A stretch of DNA of 64,000 bases from Bacteroidota bacterium (GCA_016720655.1 JADKKE010000006.1:62001-126000), one strand, 5' to 3'. Shown: positions 29,828 through 39,749, counted from the first letter of the stretch. The notes: a model not told the origin generated them from the sequence alone. Numbers and translations: made by a program.

Positions 29828-31516
29828 ATGGCCAGTCGCAATCTTAAAAAACAAAGCCTGATTCAGCTCATTTTAGCAGTGCTGATTCTTGTGTTTGTGA
29901 ATATTGTTGCCGGTTCATTATTTACACGATTCGATTTTACCGCGGAGAAACGCTATTCACTTTCCACATCTTCAAAAGAAATTGCCGGTAATCTGAAAGA
30001 TGTAATTCTGTTCAAAATATATCTTGATGGCGACCTTCCCCCCGGTTTCAAGCGCTTAAGAAACAGCACAAGAGAATTGCTTGACGAATACAGGGTTTAT
30101 TCAGGCGACAATATTCAATATGAATTTATCGATCCTTCTGCGAACCCCGATGAAAAGGAAAAGATAAATCTCTACAAGCAGCTATCAGAAAAGGGTCTCT
30201 CTCCTACTAACCTGGAAGAGCGTGAAAAAAGTGGTCGATCGCAAAAGTTGGTTTTCCAGGAGCGGTTGTTACCTATAAATCGCGTACAGTTGCTTTACAA
30301 TTACTTAAAAGTAAAATTGGTGCAGAACCTGAAGTGATGCTCAACAATTCCATTGAAGGATTGGAATACGAAATTACAAGTACCATTCGGCGCTTAACCA
30401 ATGATATTGCACAGGGAATTGCTTTTCTCCAGGGACAGGACGAATTAACTACGAAACAGATTACTGACGCTGCAAACGGACTCAATGAGTTTTACCGGGT
30501 TGACACTGTGACCATCGATGGTCGTTTGGATGCCTTGAAGCATTTTAAAGCTCTCATTATTGCCAAACCACGGCTTGCGTTTACAGAGAAAGATAAATTC
30601 GTGATCGATCAATTTATCATGCACGGTGGCCGGGTGCTCTGGCTGATCGACAGAATGGAAATGGATATGGACAGTCTGGTTGAAACCAGCACCAACATTG
30701 CTGTTGCAAACGATCTCAATTTGGATGATATGCTCTTTCATTATGGTGTGCGAGTAAATCCAAATCTTGGTACTTGATCTGCAGTCGGCTCCCATCCCAA
30801 TCATCACCGGAATGGTGGGCAATCAACCGAAGCAGGATTTATTCCCGTGGTATTATTTTCCACTCATCAATCCAACAGCAAAGCATCCGATAGTTAATAA
30901 TCTGAATGCGATCAAAGGTGAATTCATGAATAGCCTTGACACTGTGGAGGCATCCGGAGTGAAAAAGACAATTTTGTTAAGCACATCCAAATACACTAAA
31001 ATACAATTCCCTCCTGCGCGGGTGAGTCTGAATATGCTGCGTGAACAACCCGATCAGCTTCAATATAACAAATTGTATGTGCCGGTTGCTGTTTTGCTGG
31101 AAGGAACATTTCAGTCTAATTTTCTCAACAGAATTCCCGCGAACATTGCAGAATCGAAAGAAATTGGATTTAAATCCAGCAGTGACACAACGAAAATGAT
31201 TGTGATTGCGGATGGTGATGTAATTGCAAGTCACGTGAGTAAAAAAGGGACCATTTACCCTTTGGGTTACGATCGTTACACTCAGCAAACCTATGGGAAC
31301 AGAAATTTTATTCTCAATTGTGTTGACTATCTCTGTGATGATTCCGGCATCCTGGAACTTCGAGGTAAAGAATTTAAACTTCGTTTACTGGATACTTCCA
31401 AAACAGAAAACTCTCCCTTCCTTGGATGGTTGAATGTACTCCTTCCTGTTTTTCTTGTCTTTGTCTACGGTTTGATGAGGATGTGGAACAGAAAAAGAAA
31501 GTATGGCAGGTCTTGA
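29828..31516 (+). CDS. gldG: Gliding-motility ABC transporter component GldG (two indels in assembly)
   Basis: About 562 residues after correction. An N-terminal membrane segment (LIQLILAVLILVFVNIVAG) leads into FDFTAEKRYSLSTSSKEI, the GldG signature. A long periplasmic part follows, and a C-terminal membrane helix near LLPVFLVFVYGLMRMWNRKRK. Two indels split it: one C is missing near 30257, restoring LVFPGAVVTYKS, and one extra T near 30767 breaks NPNLVLDLQSAP. Partner of GldF in the same operon; the DUF4340 gene follows 26 bp later. Confidence 0.93.
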
Positions 31517-31542
31517 AGTCTTAAGAACACAGCACGCTACCG

Positions 31543-32577
31543 ATGAAAAAAAATAAACTTTTAATCTTGACAACAGTATTGCTTGGTGCACTGGCAATAT
31601 ATTATTTGATGCAAAATAAGAGTAGTACTTTTAAAACAGAGCTTCGCGAATTTGCTGTTAAGGATACCGCTGCGATTACAAAAATATTTCTCGCGGATCG
31701 AAACGGGAATTCGATTGTACTCAATCGTGGTGCGGATGGAAACTGGTTGGTCAATGATACTATCCAACCAAAGAAGGATGTATTAAAAAGTCTGCTGGAT
31801 GCAATTTATAAGATCGACGTAAAGGAAAATGTTGCAAAATCAGCTTACAACAATACGATTAAAAGCCTCTCGAGTACGGGAATTAAATGTGAGATCTATC
31901 TCCACAATGAAAGCAAACCGTATAAAATCTATTATGTCGGTGAATCAACACCTGATATATTGGGAACTTACATGATGCTGGAAAATTCAACAGTACCTTT
32001 CATCATGGAAATCCCGGGATTCAACGGTTACCTGACTCCCCGATACACTGTAGAACTTGCGGATTGGAAAGATCCGGTCATCTTCAGTTATTCACCGGAA
32101 GAAATCCAACAGATCGAAATTACTTATTCTGCATTTCCGGAACGGAATTTATCGCTTCGCAGAGAGGGAAAGACTTTTGCGGTGAATGGAACTTCGTCAA
32201 CCAATTCTATTTCTGTAGTGGACACAATCGGTGTCGATAATTACCTGGCACTTTTTAAAGCTCTGTATTACGAGAGTCGGGAAGGACAGATGACGGCGCT
32301 TCAACATGATTCTCTCCGTCAAACACAAGCCTTGTGCTCGGTCTCAGTCACAGATATTCGTGGAGCAATCCGAACGGTCACAATTTTCCCAATGCCGATC
32401 AGTGAAAAATCTCTCACTCAACAGGATTCACTGGGGAATCTATTGAAATATGATGTGGACAGAATGATTGGATTTATTCCGAAAGAAGGCGAATGGGTTG
32501 TAATTCAACACTATACATTCGATCGGATTTTCGTTCCCCGCATGACTTCGATTTGGAAAAGCGTAGAAAGTATCTGA
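31543..32577 (+). CDS. DUF4340 domain protein
   Basis: A 344-residue membrane-anchored protein with an N-terminal helix (LLILTTVLLGALAIYYL) and a periplasmic beta-rich part. DUF4340 proteins follow gldG or similar ABC genes in many bacteria; the biochemical role is unknown. The linked position after gldFG suggests it belongs to the same transporter. MITE-like copy 2 begins 4 bp after its stop. Confidence 0.82.
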   Translation: MKKNKLLILTTVLLGALAIYYLMQNKSSTFKTELREFAVKDTAAITKIFLADRNGNSIVLNRGADGNWLVNDTIQPKKDVLKSLLDAIYKIDVKENVAKSAYNNTIKSLSSTGIKCEIYLHNESKPYKIYYVGESTPDILGTYMMLENSTVPFIMEIPGFNGYLTPRYTVELADWKDPVIFSYSPEEIQQIEITYSAFPERNLSLRREGKTFAVNGTSSTNSISVVDTIGVDNYLALFKALYYESREGQMTALQHDSLRQTQALCSVSVTDIRGAIRTVTIFPMPISEKSLTQQDSLGNLLKYDVDRMIGFIPKEGEWVVIQHYTFDRIFVPRMTSIWKSVESI

Positions 32578-32581
32578 ATAA

Positions 32582-32781
32582 AGGGCACCTCCGATAACCT
32601 CTTCCGGGTGCTGTTAATTAGGTTATAATTTCTATCAATAGCTTTCGATGCTTGATCTTTTTTTTCAATACTTCGTTGTTCGTCAGTCTGATACTTAGGT
32701 TCAGTTTCATCCTTCCTCAGGCCTCGACTTGCAAAAATATCTCAAAGCACATCCATCAGAATAGGTTATTAGAGGAGCCCT
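32582..32781. mobile_element. MITE-like element, copy 2 (200 bp)
   Basis: This copy aligns end to end with copy 1 (19911-20111) at roughly 90% identity, in the same orientation. Its terminal repeats (32582-32614 and 32749-32781) have more mismatches than copy 1, so it looks older. Flanks are A-rich (AA on both sides). It lies between the DUF4340 gene and dnaN. Apart from it, the 432-bp gap to dnaN shows no supported feature beyond an A/T-rich leader. Confidence 0.8.
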
Positions 32782-33009
32782 AAATTTGCAAAGCCAAAAT
32801 CCTTAAATCGCTTTCATTCTCCTCATTTTGTTGATATTTTATAGTTTCAGCGAGGTTCTTTTCTTTGCAGTTTAGCATGAATGAATTAGGTTTGTGTTGA
32901 ATTACCTGCGAGTCAATTCCGACTCATTTTCAATCCATTTCTTCATTCTCCTTCGCCTGGATGTTTTTTTTAGCGCGAAAAGAATGGAAGAATAATTTAT
33001 CAAGAGACA

Positions 33010-34134
33010 ATGAAATTTATCGTATCGAGTCAGTCTTTATTAAAGCAACTTCAACAGATTAGTGGTGTGTTGAACTCCAGTAATCCTTTGCCAATTCTGG
33101 ACAATTTTCTTTTTATTGTTGAAAAGGGAAACCTCATGATTTCCGCATCTGATCTGGAGTCTACGATGACAACTCAGATTAGTCTTATTGAGGGAAAGCA
33201 GACAGGTAAAATTGCAGTACCTGCCAAGATTCTTTTGGAAACATTAAAAACATTTCCGGAACAACCGCTTACGTTCATCATTGATGACAAGTCACACGCA
33301 ATTGAAATTGTATCGGATTTCGGCAAATACAAACTCACAGGATTTGATGGAGAAGAATTTCCTAAAGTTCCATCGATGGACGGTGGAAAATCTCTGGAAA
33401 TAGTAGCCGGAGTCATGCAAAATGCGATTGGAAAAACTTTATTTGCCACCGGCAATGATGAGCTCAGACCTGTGATGTCCGGAGTGTTCTGCCAGCTGAG
33501 CAAAGAGAACATAACTTTCGTGGCGACAGATGCCCATAAATTGGTCCGCTACCGTCGTTCCGATTCGAAATCAAAATCGGAAGGTGCTTTCATCGTTCCC
33601 AAGAAGCCGTTGAATCTTCTGAAAAATATCATTTCAGACGCTGAAGAAAAAATTAAAATCAGTTACACCGACAGCAATGCATTTTTTGAATTTGGAAATT
33701 ACTCACTTATTTGCCGCTTGATTGATGGACGGTATCCAAATTATGAAGCCGTTATCCCGGTTGACAATCCGAATAAACTCACCATTAGCAGACAAGCACT
33801 GTTGAATTCGGTACGACGTGTTTCCATTTTCTCAAATAAAACGACGCACCAGGTTCGTTTGAAAATTAATGGCAGCGAGTTGCACATCAGTGCCGAGGAT
33901 CTTGATTTTGCAAATGAAGCAAATGAACGTCTGAGTTGCCAATATGCAGGGGAAGATATGGAAATTGGTTTCAACGCACGTTTCCTTAGCGATATGCTGA
34001 GCAATCTTGAATGTGAAGAAGTAACCGTTGAAATGTCGGCTCCCAACAGAGCAGGAATTCTTGTTCCTTCCAATCCTGAGAACAAAGACGAAGACATTTT
34101 AATGCTTGTGATGCCGGTAATGCTAAACAACTAA
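33010..34134 (+). CDS. dnaN: DNA polymerase III sliding clamp, beta subunit
   Basis: This 374-residue clamp has the three-domain DnaN pattern: MKFIVSSQSLLKQLQQISGV at the start, LPILDNFLFIV, FVATDAHKLVRYRR in domain 2, and the C-terminus DEDILMLVMPVMLNN in place of the usual MPMR(L) end. It encircles DNA and tethers polymerase III. It follows gldFG and DUF4340, a placement near gld genes also known in other members of the phylum. Confidence 0.96.
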   Translation: MKFIVSSQSLLKQLQQISGVLNSSNPLPILDNFLFIVEKGNLMISASDLESTMTTQISLIEGKQTGKIAVPAKILLETLKTFPEQPLTFIIDDKSHAIEIVSDFGKYKLTGFDGEEFPKVPSMDGGKSLEIVAGVMQNAIGKTLFATGNDELRPVMSGVFCQLSKENITFVATDAHKLVRYRRSDSKSKSEGAFIVPKKPLNLLKNIISDAEEKIKISYTDSNAFFEFGNYSLICRLIDGRYPNYEAVIPVDNPNKLTISRQALLNSVRRVSIFSNKTTHQVRLKINGSELHISAEDLDFANEANERLSCQYAGEDMEIGFNARFLSDMLSNLECEEVTVEMSAPNRAGILVPSNPENKDEDILMLVMPVMLNN

Positions 34135-34160
34135 ATTCACAATTCTGTAGAGTTAAAAAT

Positions 34161-34198
34161 AAAAAGCCCGGTCTGGTTGATGCAGACCGGGCTTCTTC
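34161..34198 (+). terminator. Rho-independent terminator of dnaN
   Basis: Stem GCCCGGTCTG/CAGACCGGGC with a short loop, preceded by A5 and followed by TTCTTCATT. The stem is strong; the T run is weak. It could also serve the minus-strand small genes. Confidence 0.78.
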
Positions 34199-34210
34199 AT
34201 TCTATGGAAA

Positions 34211-34357
34211 TCAGTTGCGTTCCATGCTATAGTTTGAATAGCCGTCTGTATTCCCTGTGTTCATTTTGGTTTCGTGTGGTACCAACATAAAGATGAATAC
34301 CATCAGACCAATGCAAAACAGAATGAAAATCAGATTGAATGTGCTTAACTTTTTCAT
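34211..34357 (-). CDS. 48-residue single-pass membrane protein
   Basis: A small open frame beginning MKKLSTFNLIFILFCIGL, with one long membrane helix (about residues 8-27) and a short polar tail ending SNYSMERN. It starts 6 bp after the stop of the 83-residue gene upstream on the same strand, and a terminator follows. The size, helix and position suggest a real small protein. I do not recognise a family. Confidence 0.5.
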   Translation of the reverse strand: MKKLSTFNLIFILFCIGLMVFIFMLVPHETKMNTGNTDGYSNYSMERN

Positions 34358-34363
34358 GTTGTA

Positions 34364-34615
34364 TTAATTAATCATATGTGCCAACAAAATGCTCGATTCA
34401 TTCACCGGACGACCAAGTTTAATGTGTGCATCCAATTGGTGATGTGAGCGTGCTGCCTGATATGCTGTTACATTATTTGACGGGATGAAATAATATTCAA
34501 TTCTTGCTTCCGGAATGTTGTAGCGTGACACGATCATTCCTTCGTCTGTATTTCCATCGATAAAAGTGAATTTTCCGTTTTGGCTAATCAGGTTTTGCAT
34601 TTCTCGAATACTCAT
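34364..34615 (-). CDS. 83-residue protein of unknown function
   Basis: Starting at MSIREMQNLISQNGKFTFID, this compact soluble protein continues with SRYNIPEARIEYYFIPSNNV and ends in GRPVNESSILLAHMIN. I do not recognise the family. ATG at 34615 is chosen over one further upstream because an A-rich stretch (AAAACAAAAACAAAC), typical of translation starts in this phylum, lies just before it. The earlier ATG would add an unlikely Ile/Pro/Arg-rich extension. It forms a two-gene unit with the small membrane protein. Confidence 0.6.
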   Translation of the reverse strand: MSIREMQNLISQNGKFTFIDGNTDEGMIVSRYNIPEARIEYYFIPSNNVTAYQAARSHHQLDAHIKLGRPVNESSILLAHMIN

Positions 34616-34827
34616 GTTTGTTTTTGTTTTAGGGTGAATGATTATGAAACAAAAGTAAACCCGTGAGCAGGCGACATCAATTATGTTTGGTAAACGGCCC
34701 GAATATGGTGGAATGATCCTGCTTTTAATTGGTGAATGGCTCAAGAGAAGGGTGAGAAAATTGAAAAAAAATGAATAATTCGGCCAAATTGTGGCTGATA
34801 TTCAATTATTTAGCGCAGAATTCGCTG

Positions 34828-34868
34828 AAAAAAGAAAACCCCGCCAGTACAAGTACTGGACGGGGTCT
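34828..34868 (-). terminator. Rho-independent terminator of the T9SS cargo gene
   Basis: On the minus strand, the stem CCCCGTCCAGTAC/GTACTGGCGGGG (one bulge) is followed by TTTTCTTTTTT. It begins 23 bp after the cargo gene stop. Confidence 0.85.
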
Positions 34869-34891
34869 CTCGTCTAACCAAAAACCAATCT

Positions 34892-36601
34892 TTACTCGAT
34901 TACCACTTTTATCTTTTCCTGACCTTGTTCACGAATTACGTTTAGGATATATAATCCTTTGGAGAATTCGCTCAAGTCTATTGTTTCATTATTGATTCCG
35001 GTGATTGATTCACGGTTGATCGCAAGAACTTCTCTACCCGTAATGTCAATCAAGCGGATAGAATATTTTTCGGTGTTAGTGCTTTCGAATTGAACTGCAA
35101 GTTTGTCTTTTGCCGGATTAGGGAATACGGAAACGGTATTTGACAGAATTGAACCATCTCCACCCATACGACACGGATTTACAATCACGCCTACTACTCT
35201 TGCAGGACTGATACCACAATCATTTTGTGCAGCAACAGTAACATTGCCGGAACTTGCTCCAAGATATTCTACTGTAAGTTGTGTCGTACCTTGTCCGATT
35301 ACGATGGATGCTCCCGGAGGAACCGTCCATACATATTCAATTGCACCAAACACTGGTTGGATCTGATAGAAAGCCTGACTGATCAAAGGATTGGAATTAC
35401 ATGCTCCTGTTGGGCCGTCAATTAATCCAGGTGTTTGAGGGCGTGCGAAAACAACACCACAACGTGCAACACTACTTCCGCAGGAATTATCAGCTGTTAC
35501 ACATAAAGTAGCCTGACGAAATGCTGAATTGAAATCTACATATATAGTATCGTTTCCATTTCCTGATATTGTTGTGTAGGTTCCCGGAGTGAAGCTCCAT
35601 GAATATGTGCTTGCTCCCGGTACAGAGTCGACCCAATACATAACCGAGGACATATCACAAACACCATAGAATGGTCCGTGAATTCCACCGGGTTTTTGGG
35701 GGACAGAACGAATTTTTAATTCACGTCGCGGACTCGAATTGCAACCGCTGTTGGCGGAAACGAACAAAGAACCGTATGTGAATCCGATTGGGAAAGTAAT
35801 GTCAACTGAATTGGTACTTGAAGTGAGTGGGTTTCCACTGGAAGCTGCTGTACTGATTACACATCCTGCAGGAGCATACCATGTATACGATGTAGCACCA
35901 ACAACAGGAGCCACTGAATATGTATACGTACCACCCGGACAGGCACCGACTGCAGGTCCTGTTACGGCTCCAGGGCGACCCGGAGCAGAGAAGACACCAA
36001 TTGTATATTGTCCGGTTGTACCTCTGCAATTCGAAGCAGAGACTCTGAGGTAACCCCAGATGAATCCTGTTGCTACGGATACATTAATTGTCGTTGTGCC
36101 TTGTCCATCGATGATACTCATGTAATTCGGTACAACCCAGTTGTAGGAAGAAGCAAGAGGATCTGCCGGAACAGTATAAGTATATACATGATTCGGACAA
36201 ACGGTGGTCGTAGGACCATTAATGGCTGTTGGCGTTAAAGGTTTACCCGGTGCCAGAAATGTTGTGACACAGCTTGGAGCACCCGGACCAGTTCCATCAT
36301 CTGCTGTAACACATATATCACCGAAGGTGTTTGTGAAATCAACTACAATAGAATTTGTTCCTTGTCCGCTTGCAATTGATGCACCAACCGGAACTGACCA
36401 GTTGTAATCAATTACACCCGGAACTACTTCAACAGAATAATTTACACCTGTTTGATTCAAACAAACAGCAGCAGGCCCGGTAATGGCGCCAACTGCAATG
36501 GATGATTGATCATAGGAAGACGAACCCGTATTCGCTCCGGCGATCATGACAACAGCCAAATTCAGCAGTGTCAGCATAATCATAGTAATTAGCTTTTTCA
36601 T
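34892..36601 (-). CDS. T9SS cargo protein with PKD-like repeats
   Basis: This 569-residue protein has a signal peptide (MLTLLNLAVVMIAGANTG) and about five Ig/PKD-like repeats of 85-95 residues. Each opens with I(T/N/H/D)GP, contains (S/Y)YxWxxP and ends with an (L/V)xVxAxNxCG-type strand. The C-terminus is a type A T9SS sorting domain (VSVFPNPAKDKLAVQFES ... FSKGLYILNVIREQGQ). It is probably secreted by T9SS as an adhesin or structural surface protein; no catalytic motif is visible. The codon use looks like its neighbours. Confidence 0.87.
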   Translation of the reverse strand: MKKLITMIMLTLLNLAVVMIAGANTGSSSYDQSSIAVGAITGPAAVCLNQTGVNYSVEVVPGVIDYNWSVPVGASIASGQGTNSIVVDFTNTFGDICVTADDGTGPGAPSCVTTFLAPGKPLTPTAINGPTTTVCPNHVYTYTVPADPLASSYNWVVPNYMSIIDGQGTTTINVSVATGFIWGYLRVSASNCRGTTGQYTIGVFSAPGRPGAVTGPAVGACPGGTYTYSVAPVVGATSYTWYAPAGCVISTAASSGNPLTSSTNSVDITFPIGFTYGSLFVSANSGCNSSPRRELKIRSVPQKPGGIHGPFYGVCDMSSVMYWVDSVPGASTYSWSFTPGTYTTISGNGNDTIYVDFNSAFRQATLCVTADNSCGSSVARCGVVFARPQTPGLIDGPTGACNSNPLISQAFYQIQPVFGAIEYVWTVPPGASIVIGQGTTQLTVEYLGASSGNVTVAAQNDCGISPARVVGVIVNPCRMGGDGSILSNTVSVFPNPAKDKLAVQFESTNTEKYSIRLIDITGREVLAINRESITGINNETIDLSEFSKGLYILNVIREQGQEKIKVVIE

Positions 36602-37073
36602 GAGATTGATTTTTGATTTTTATCCTTACTCTTATATTAAACCAATGCTTGCTTTGTTCTGTGCTGAATTGCACAGGTCTCTCACATGTAAGGATTGAAC
36701 ACTATTTCTCTTCACATTCTGTATTTTCAATATGAAAGAATCCAGAATGATTTGTTTTTCAGGATTTCTAAACCCTATGCGGTTTTAAAAAGTCAAAATC
36801 TGACCGGCAGATGAAGGAGCAATTCCGTTTTCAGGAAGGTATTTTTAAAAAGGACCAATGATTGTTGAGTTTTTTAGAAGCTCATGGTATCATTTCTTAC
36901 AGAAAATAAACAGACAGAGAAATGAAAACAACACAAATTTTTGCCTGATTTGGGGTTTTAGAAATGTTGAGCAAGGAAGGATTTCGGCAAACACAATGAT
37001 GGTAATACGAATTCAACATTCCGAATTCATCAAAAATTTGAATGATTATTATTTGAAAAAAGCAATAATTCTG
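36602..37073. other. Intergenic leader region of the T9SS cargo gene
   Basis: An A/T-rich 472-bp stretch. The only structure seen is a 6-bp hairpin, CTGTGC/GCACAG (36659-36676), about 60 bp upstream of the cargo gene start in its probable leader. The long frame at 36858-37151 crosses the tRNA promoter and is not supported as a gene. Confidence 0.5.
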
Positions 37074-37101
37074 TTGAAATTCAAGAAATATTGTACTTTT
37101 G
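37074..37101 (+). promoter_or_regulatory. Promoter of the tRNA-Leu pair: TTG-N17-TACTTTTG
   Basis: TTG at 37074-37076 and TACTTTTG at 37094-37101 match both halves of the Bacteroidota promoter. The first tRNA begins 84 bp downstream, so a leader is removed during processing. Confidence 0.65.
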
Positions 37102-37185
37102 CAGCCCTATCCTCAGTTTTTGAAATTTATCAATTTGTTGTTTTTAAATGAACAAATGATTGATAATCAAATCAAAATGAATAAT

Positions 37186-37265
37186 GCGCAGGTGGCGAAA
37201 TTGGTAGACGCACCACTTTGAGGGGGTGGCGGGCAACCGTGCGAGTTCGAGTCTCGCTCTGCGCA
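37186..37265 (+). tRNA. tRNA-Leu (anticodon GAG)
   Basis: About 80 nt, class II, with acceptor GCGCAGG/TCTGCGC, D-loop AAATTGGTAGAC, anticodon stem CCACT/GGTGG around TTGAGGG (anticodon GAG), a long variable arm (CGGGCAACCG) and T-loop GTTCGAGTC. CCA is not encoded. Confidence 0.93.
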
Positions 37266-37325
37266 CACCGTTTACCAGGGTACATTGTCTAACAACAATT
37301 TTCCTGGCTCGTAGAGCCGAAATTT

Positions 37326-37409
37326 GCCCGGATGGCGAAATTGGTAAACGTTGCGGTCTCAGAAGCCGTTGGAGTTATATCCTTGTGAGTTCGAGTCTCA
37401 CTTCGGGCA
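37326..37409 (+). tRNA. tRNA-Leu (anticodon CAG)
   Basis: An 84-nt class II tRNA with acceptor GCCCGGA/TTCGGGC, anticodon stem GCGGT/GCCGT around CTCAGAA (anticodon CAG), a long variable arm and T-loop GTTCGAGTC. CCA is not encoded. It is 60 bp after the GAG isoacceptor and shares its transcript. The spacer holds a small GGCTC/GAGCC hairpin. Confidence 0.93.
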
Positions 37410-37415
37410 CTGAAC

Positions 37416-37449
37416 AAAATCCGTACAACGTTGTTGTACGGATTTTTGT
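37416..37449 (+). terminator. Rho-independent terminator of the tRNA-Leu pair
   Basis: An 11-bp perfect stem ATCCGTACAAC/GTTGTACGGAT followed by TTTTGTTT, 7 bp after the second tRNA. Confidence 0.92.
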
Positions 37450-37454
37450 TTAGT

Positions 37455-37506
37455 GGGGGGGGGGGTTGGTGGTTAGTGGTTAGTGGTTAGTGGTTGGTGG
37501 TTAGTA
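37455..37506. repeat. G11 run and TTAGTGG heptamer tract
   Basis: A run of eleven G (37455-37465) is followed by about six units of TTAGTGG or TTGGTGG. It lies just past the tRNA terminator. The length of the G run is especially prone to sequencing error. Confidence 0.85.
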
Positions 37507-37540
37507 TAGGAGGGCAGTGTCATGTTTATACGCAACATTC

Positions 37541-37617
37541 ATAATTCATAATTCTCAACTCATAATTCTCAACTCAAAATTCATAACTCATAACTCATAA
37601 CTCATAACTCACAACTC
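37541..37617. repeat. Heptamer tract, eleven 7-bp units (ATAACTC/ATAATTC/TCAACTC)
   Basis: Eleven consecutive 7-bp units: ATAATTC twice, TCAACTC, ATAATTC, TCAACTC, AAAATTC, ATAACTC four times, ACAACTC. The period is exactly 7 bp while the unit drifts. The tract runs into the stop codon of the S9 peptidase gene (minus strand, stop at 37616-37618). Confidence 0.9.
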
Positions 37618-39669
37618 ACTTCAGAAACCGATCCAGCCAATCGTAAAACTCGCGTTGCCAGAGTACACTATTTTGTGGTTTTAAAACCCAGTGTCCTTCA
37701 TCCGGAAAACAAATGAAACGCGCAGGAATATTTTTCATACGGGCTGCGGAGAATGCTTCTAGACCTTGAGAATATGGAATGCGGTAATCTTTTTCGTTAT
37801 TAATAATAAGAATTGGAGTGTCCCAGTTTTGCACAAATCGATTTGGAGAAAACTCAGCATAACTTTTGGGAACAGGACTTTGCCAATAAGGGCCACCGAA
37901 TTCTTTGTTCTGAAAAAATAATTCTTCCGTTCCCCACATTGCTTCGAAATTAAAAACACCACAATGGGAAATGAATGCTTTGAATCGTTTCTCATGATGT
38001 CCTCAACCAGAAGACGGAATAACCTCCATAGCTTGCACCTACTGCTCCCATTTTATCTTTGTTGACATACGATTCTTTTGATACATCATCGATTGCACTG
38101 AGCAAATCCCGCATCGGTTGTCCGCCCCAATCCCCGACTATGTCGTCATTCCATTTCGATCCGAAGCCTGGCAGTCCGCGACGGTTGGGAGCAACAATGA
38201 TATATCCATTCGCTGCCATCAATTGAAAATTCCATCGGTAAGAAAAAAACTGACTCACGGTTGATTCAGGTCCTCCCTGACAATACAAAAGTGTCGGGTA
38301 TTTTTTTGTCGGATCAAAATCCGGTGGATAAATCACCCAGGTAAGAATTTCCTTTCCGTCAGTAGAAGGAACCATTCGCTTCTTTACTTCAGCCAATTTA
38401 AAGCCACTCAGAAATTCTTTATTTGTAAATGTTATCTGATTGGAGACTCCTGATTTTGCATCGATGAGAAACAATTCCGTGGGCTCGGAAATAGTCATGC
38501 GGGATGCTACAATTACATCTTGTTTGGCAGGAAAACTTGCAACAGAGATAGCAGTATAATCAGCAATATCTTTTGTTAATTGATAGATCGGTTTTGCCGA
38601 TTTGTTGAACATATCATAAAAAAAGATTTGATCTGTGGCCTGGATGTCGGCGCGAAATATATTCTCCTGCCATTACTTCCCCACACAGGATTTTCCAACA
38701 TTGAAGTCAAAATTCAAACTCAGTTCCCGTTTGGATTGAGTTGTAAAATCATGAATGAACAAGCGATGGCGATCTGCCTCATTTCCATTCTCGAGCTGAC
38801 TTTCCCAGACAATCTGGTTTCCTTGCGGAGAGAAAGCAGGGTTCTTATCGTAGCCCACCATTCCTTCGGTGAGATTGCTGGTTTTTTTTGATTCTACATC
38901 GTAGAGAAAAATATCCGAATTGGTGTTAAGAGCATATTCCCTGCCTACAGCTTTTTTGCATGTGTAAGCAAGCACTTTTCCATCCGATCTCAGTTAATCT
39001 GTTCTTCGCCCCCATCCGGTTTCATTGGAGAATCGTAGTGCTCATCTTTCATGATATCAGTGAGTCTGCCTGAAATTTTTCCATTCTCAAAGGAGGCAAC
39101 AAAAATGTGACTATAGGATCCATCAGACCAGGAATCCCAATGTCTCATCATCAGATCATCATAAATTTTTCCGGTGCTTTTCGGGAGATCAGAATATTTA
39201 TCTCTGCCAAAATAATTATCCAGCTTGACATCTTGTGCAATCCAGATCATGGTGCCGGAGGGAGAAATTCCATAGAGATTGATATCATTCTCGAGTTTGC
39301 TATTTTGTTTTTTATTCGTGCCATCCACTCCGACACTCCAAAGCTGACTGCTTCCACCTGTATCATTTAGAAAATAGATTATTAAACCATCCGAACTCCA
39401 GCGCGGCATGGATTCATTGGAGCTATCCGTTGAGATTGCAGAAACCAAATTTTTCCGGATATCATACATCCAGATATCGGTATTCCCTTTATTGGTTGCT
39501 AGGTTGTATGTACGGATAGAATAGAGGACTTTATCACCGGTGGGAGAAACTTGGGGTCTGCTACTCTGCCCAATTTCCAAAGAGATTCCGGGGTCAGTAT
39601 TTGTTGTGCCGGAATGTAAGTCGAGGTCAGTAAAACCAGACAAAAAACAAGGATGAGTTTTTTCTTCAT
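37616..39669 (-). CDS. S9 family prolyl oligopeptidase (at least five indels in assembly)
   Basis: About 685 residues after correction, the normal length for acylaminoacyl or dipeptidyl peptidases. A signal peptide starts at 39669 (MKKKLILVFCLVLLTSTY), followed by a TolB/PD40-like propeller (about residues 30-420) and an alpha/beta-hydrolase domain. The catalytic Ser is in GASYGGYS, the Asp in NNEKDYRIPYSQG and the His in DEGHWV. The frame is broken near 39554, 38991, 38695, 38654 and 38002. Most are single-base changes in G or C runs; the last looks like a missing GC (WLAGHH expected). With all restored the joined length is a multiple of three and every motif is intact. It is a periplasmic or secreted serine peptidase. 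Confidence 0.85.
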
Positions 39670-39741
39670 TGGATACGATTTATTTCGCTAAGGTAGAAAC
39701 TCCGGACAATTCAGACAACACAACAATGGGAACAAATTTTA

Positions 39742-39749
39742 TCTTTGCA
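39742..39749 (+). promoter_or_regulatory. -7 promoter box TATCTTTG
   Basis: A TAnnTTTG match 19 bp before the ATG at 39769. No clear -33 TTG. Confidence 0.4.

Noticed and set aside
34771..34995. 74-codon plus-strand frame near 34.8 kb
   Set aside because: It covers a terminator and the antisense of the T9SS sorting domain.
36858..37151. 97-codon open frame before the tRNA-Leu pair
   Set aside because: It crosses the TTG/TACTTTTG promoter, has biased low-complexity composition and no recognisable start context.
37455..37465. G11 run as a phase-variation switch
   Set aside because: It lies between a tRNA terminator and a gene's 3' end with no promoter or coding frame to switch; long G runs are also unreliable in error-prone assemblies.
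37455..37617. Heptamer tracts as a CRISPR array
   Set aside because: Units are contiguous 7-mers without spacers, and no cas gene is present.
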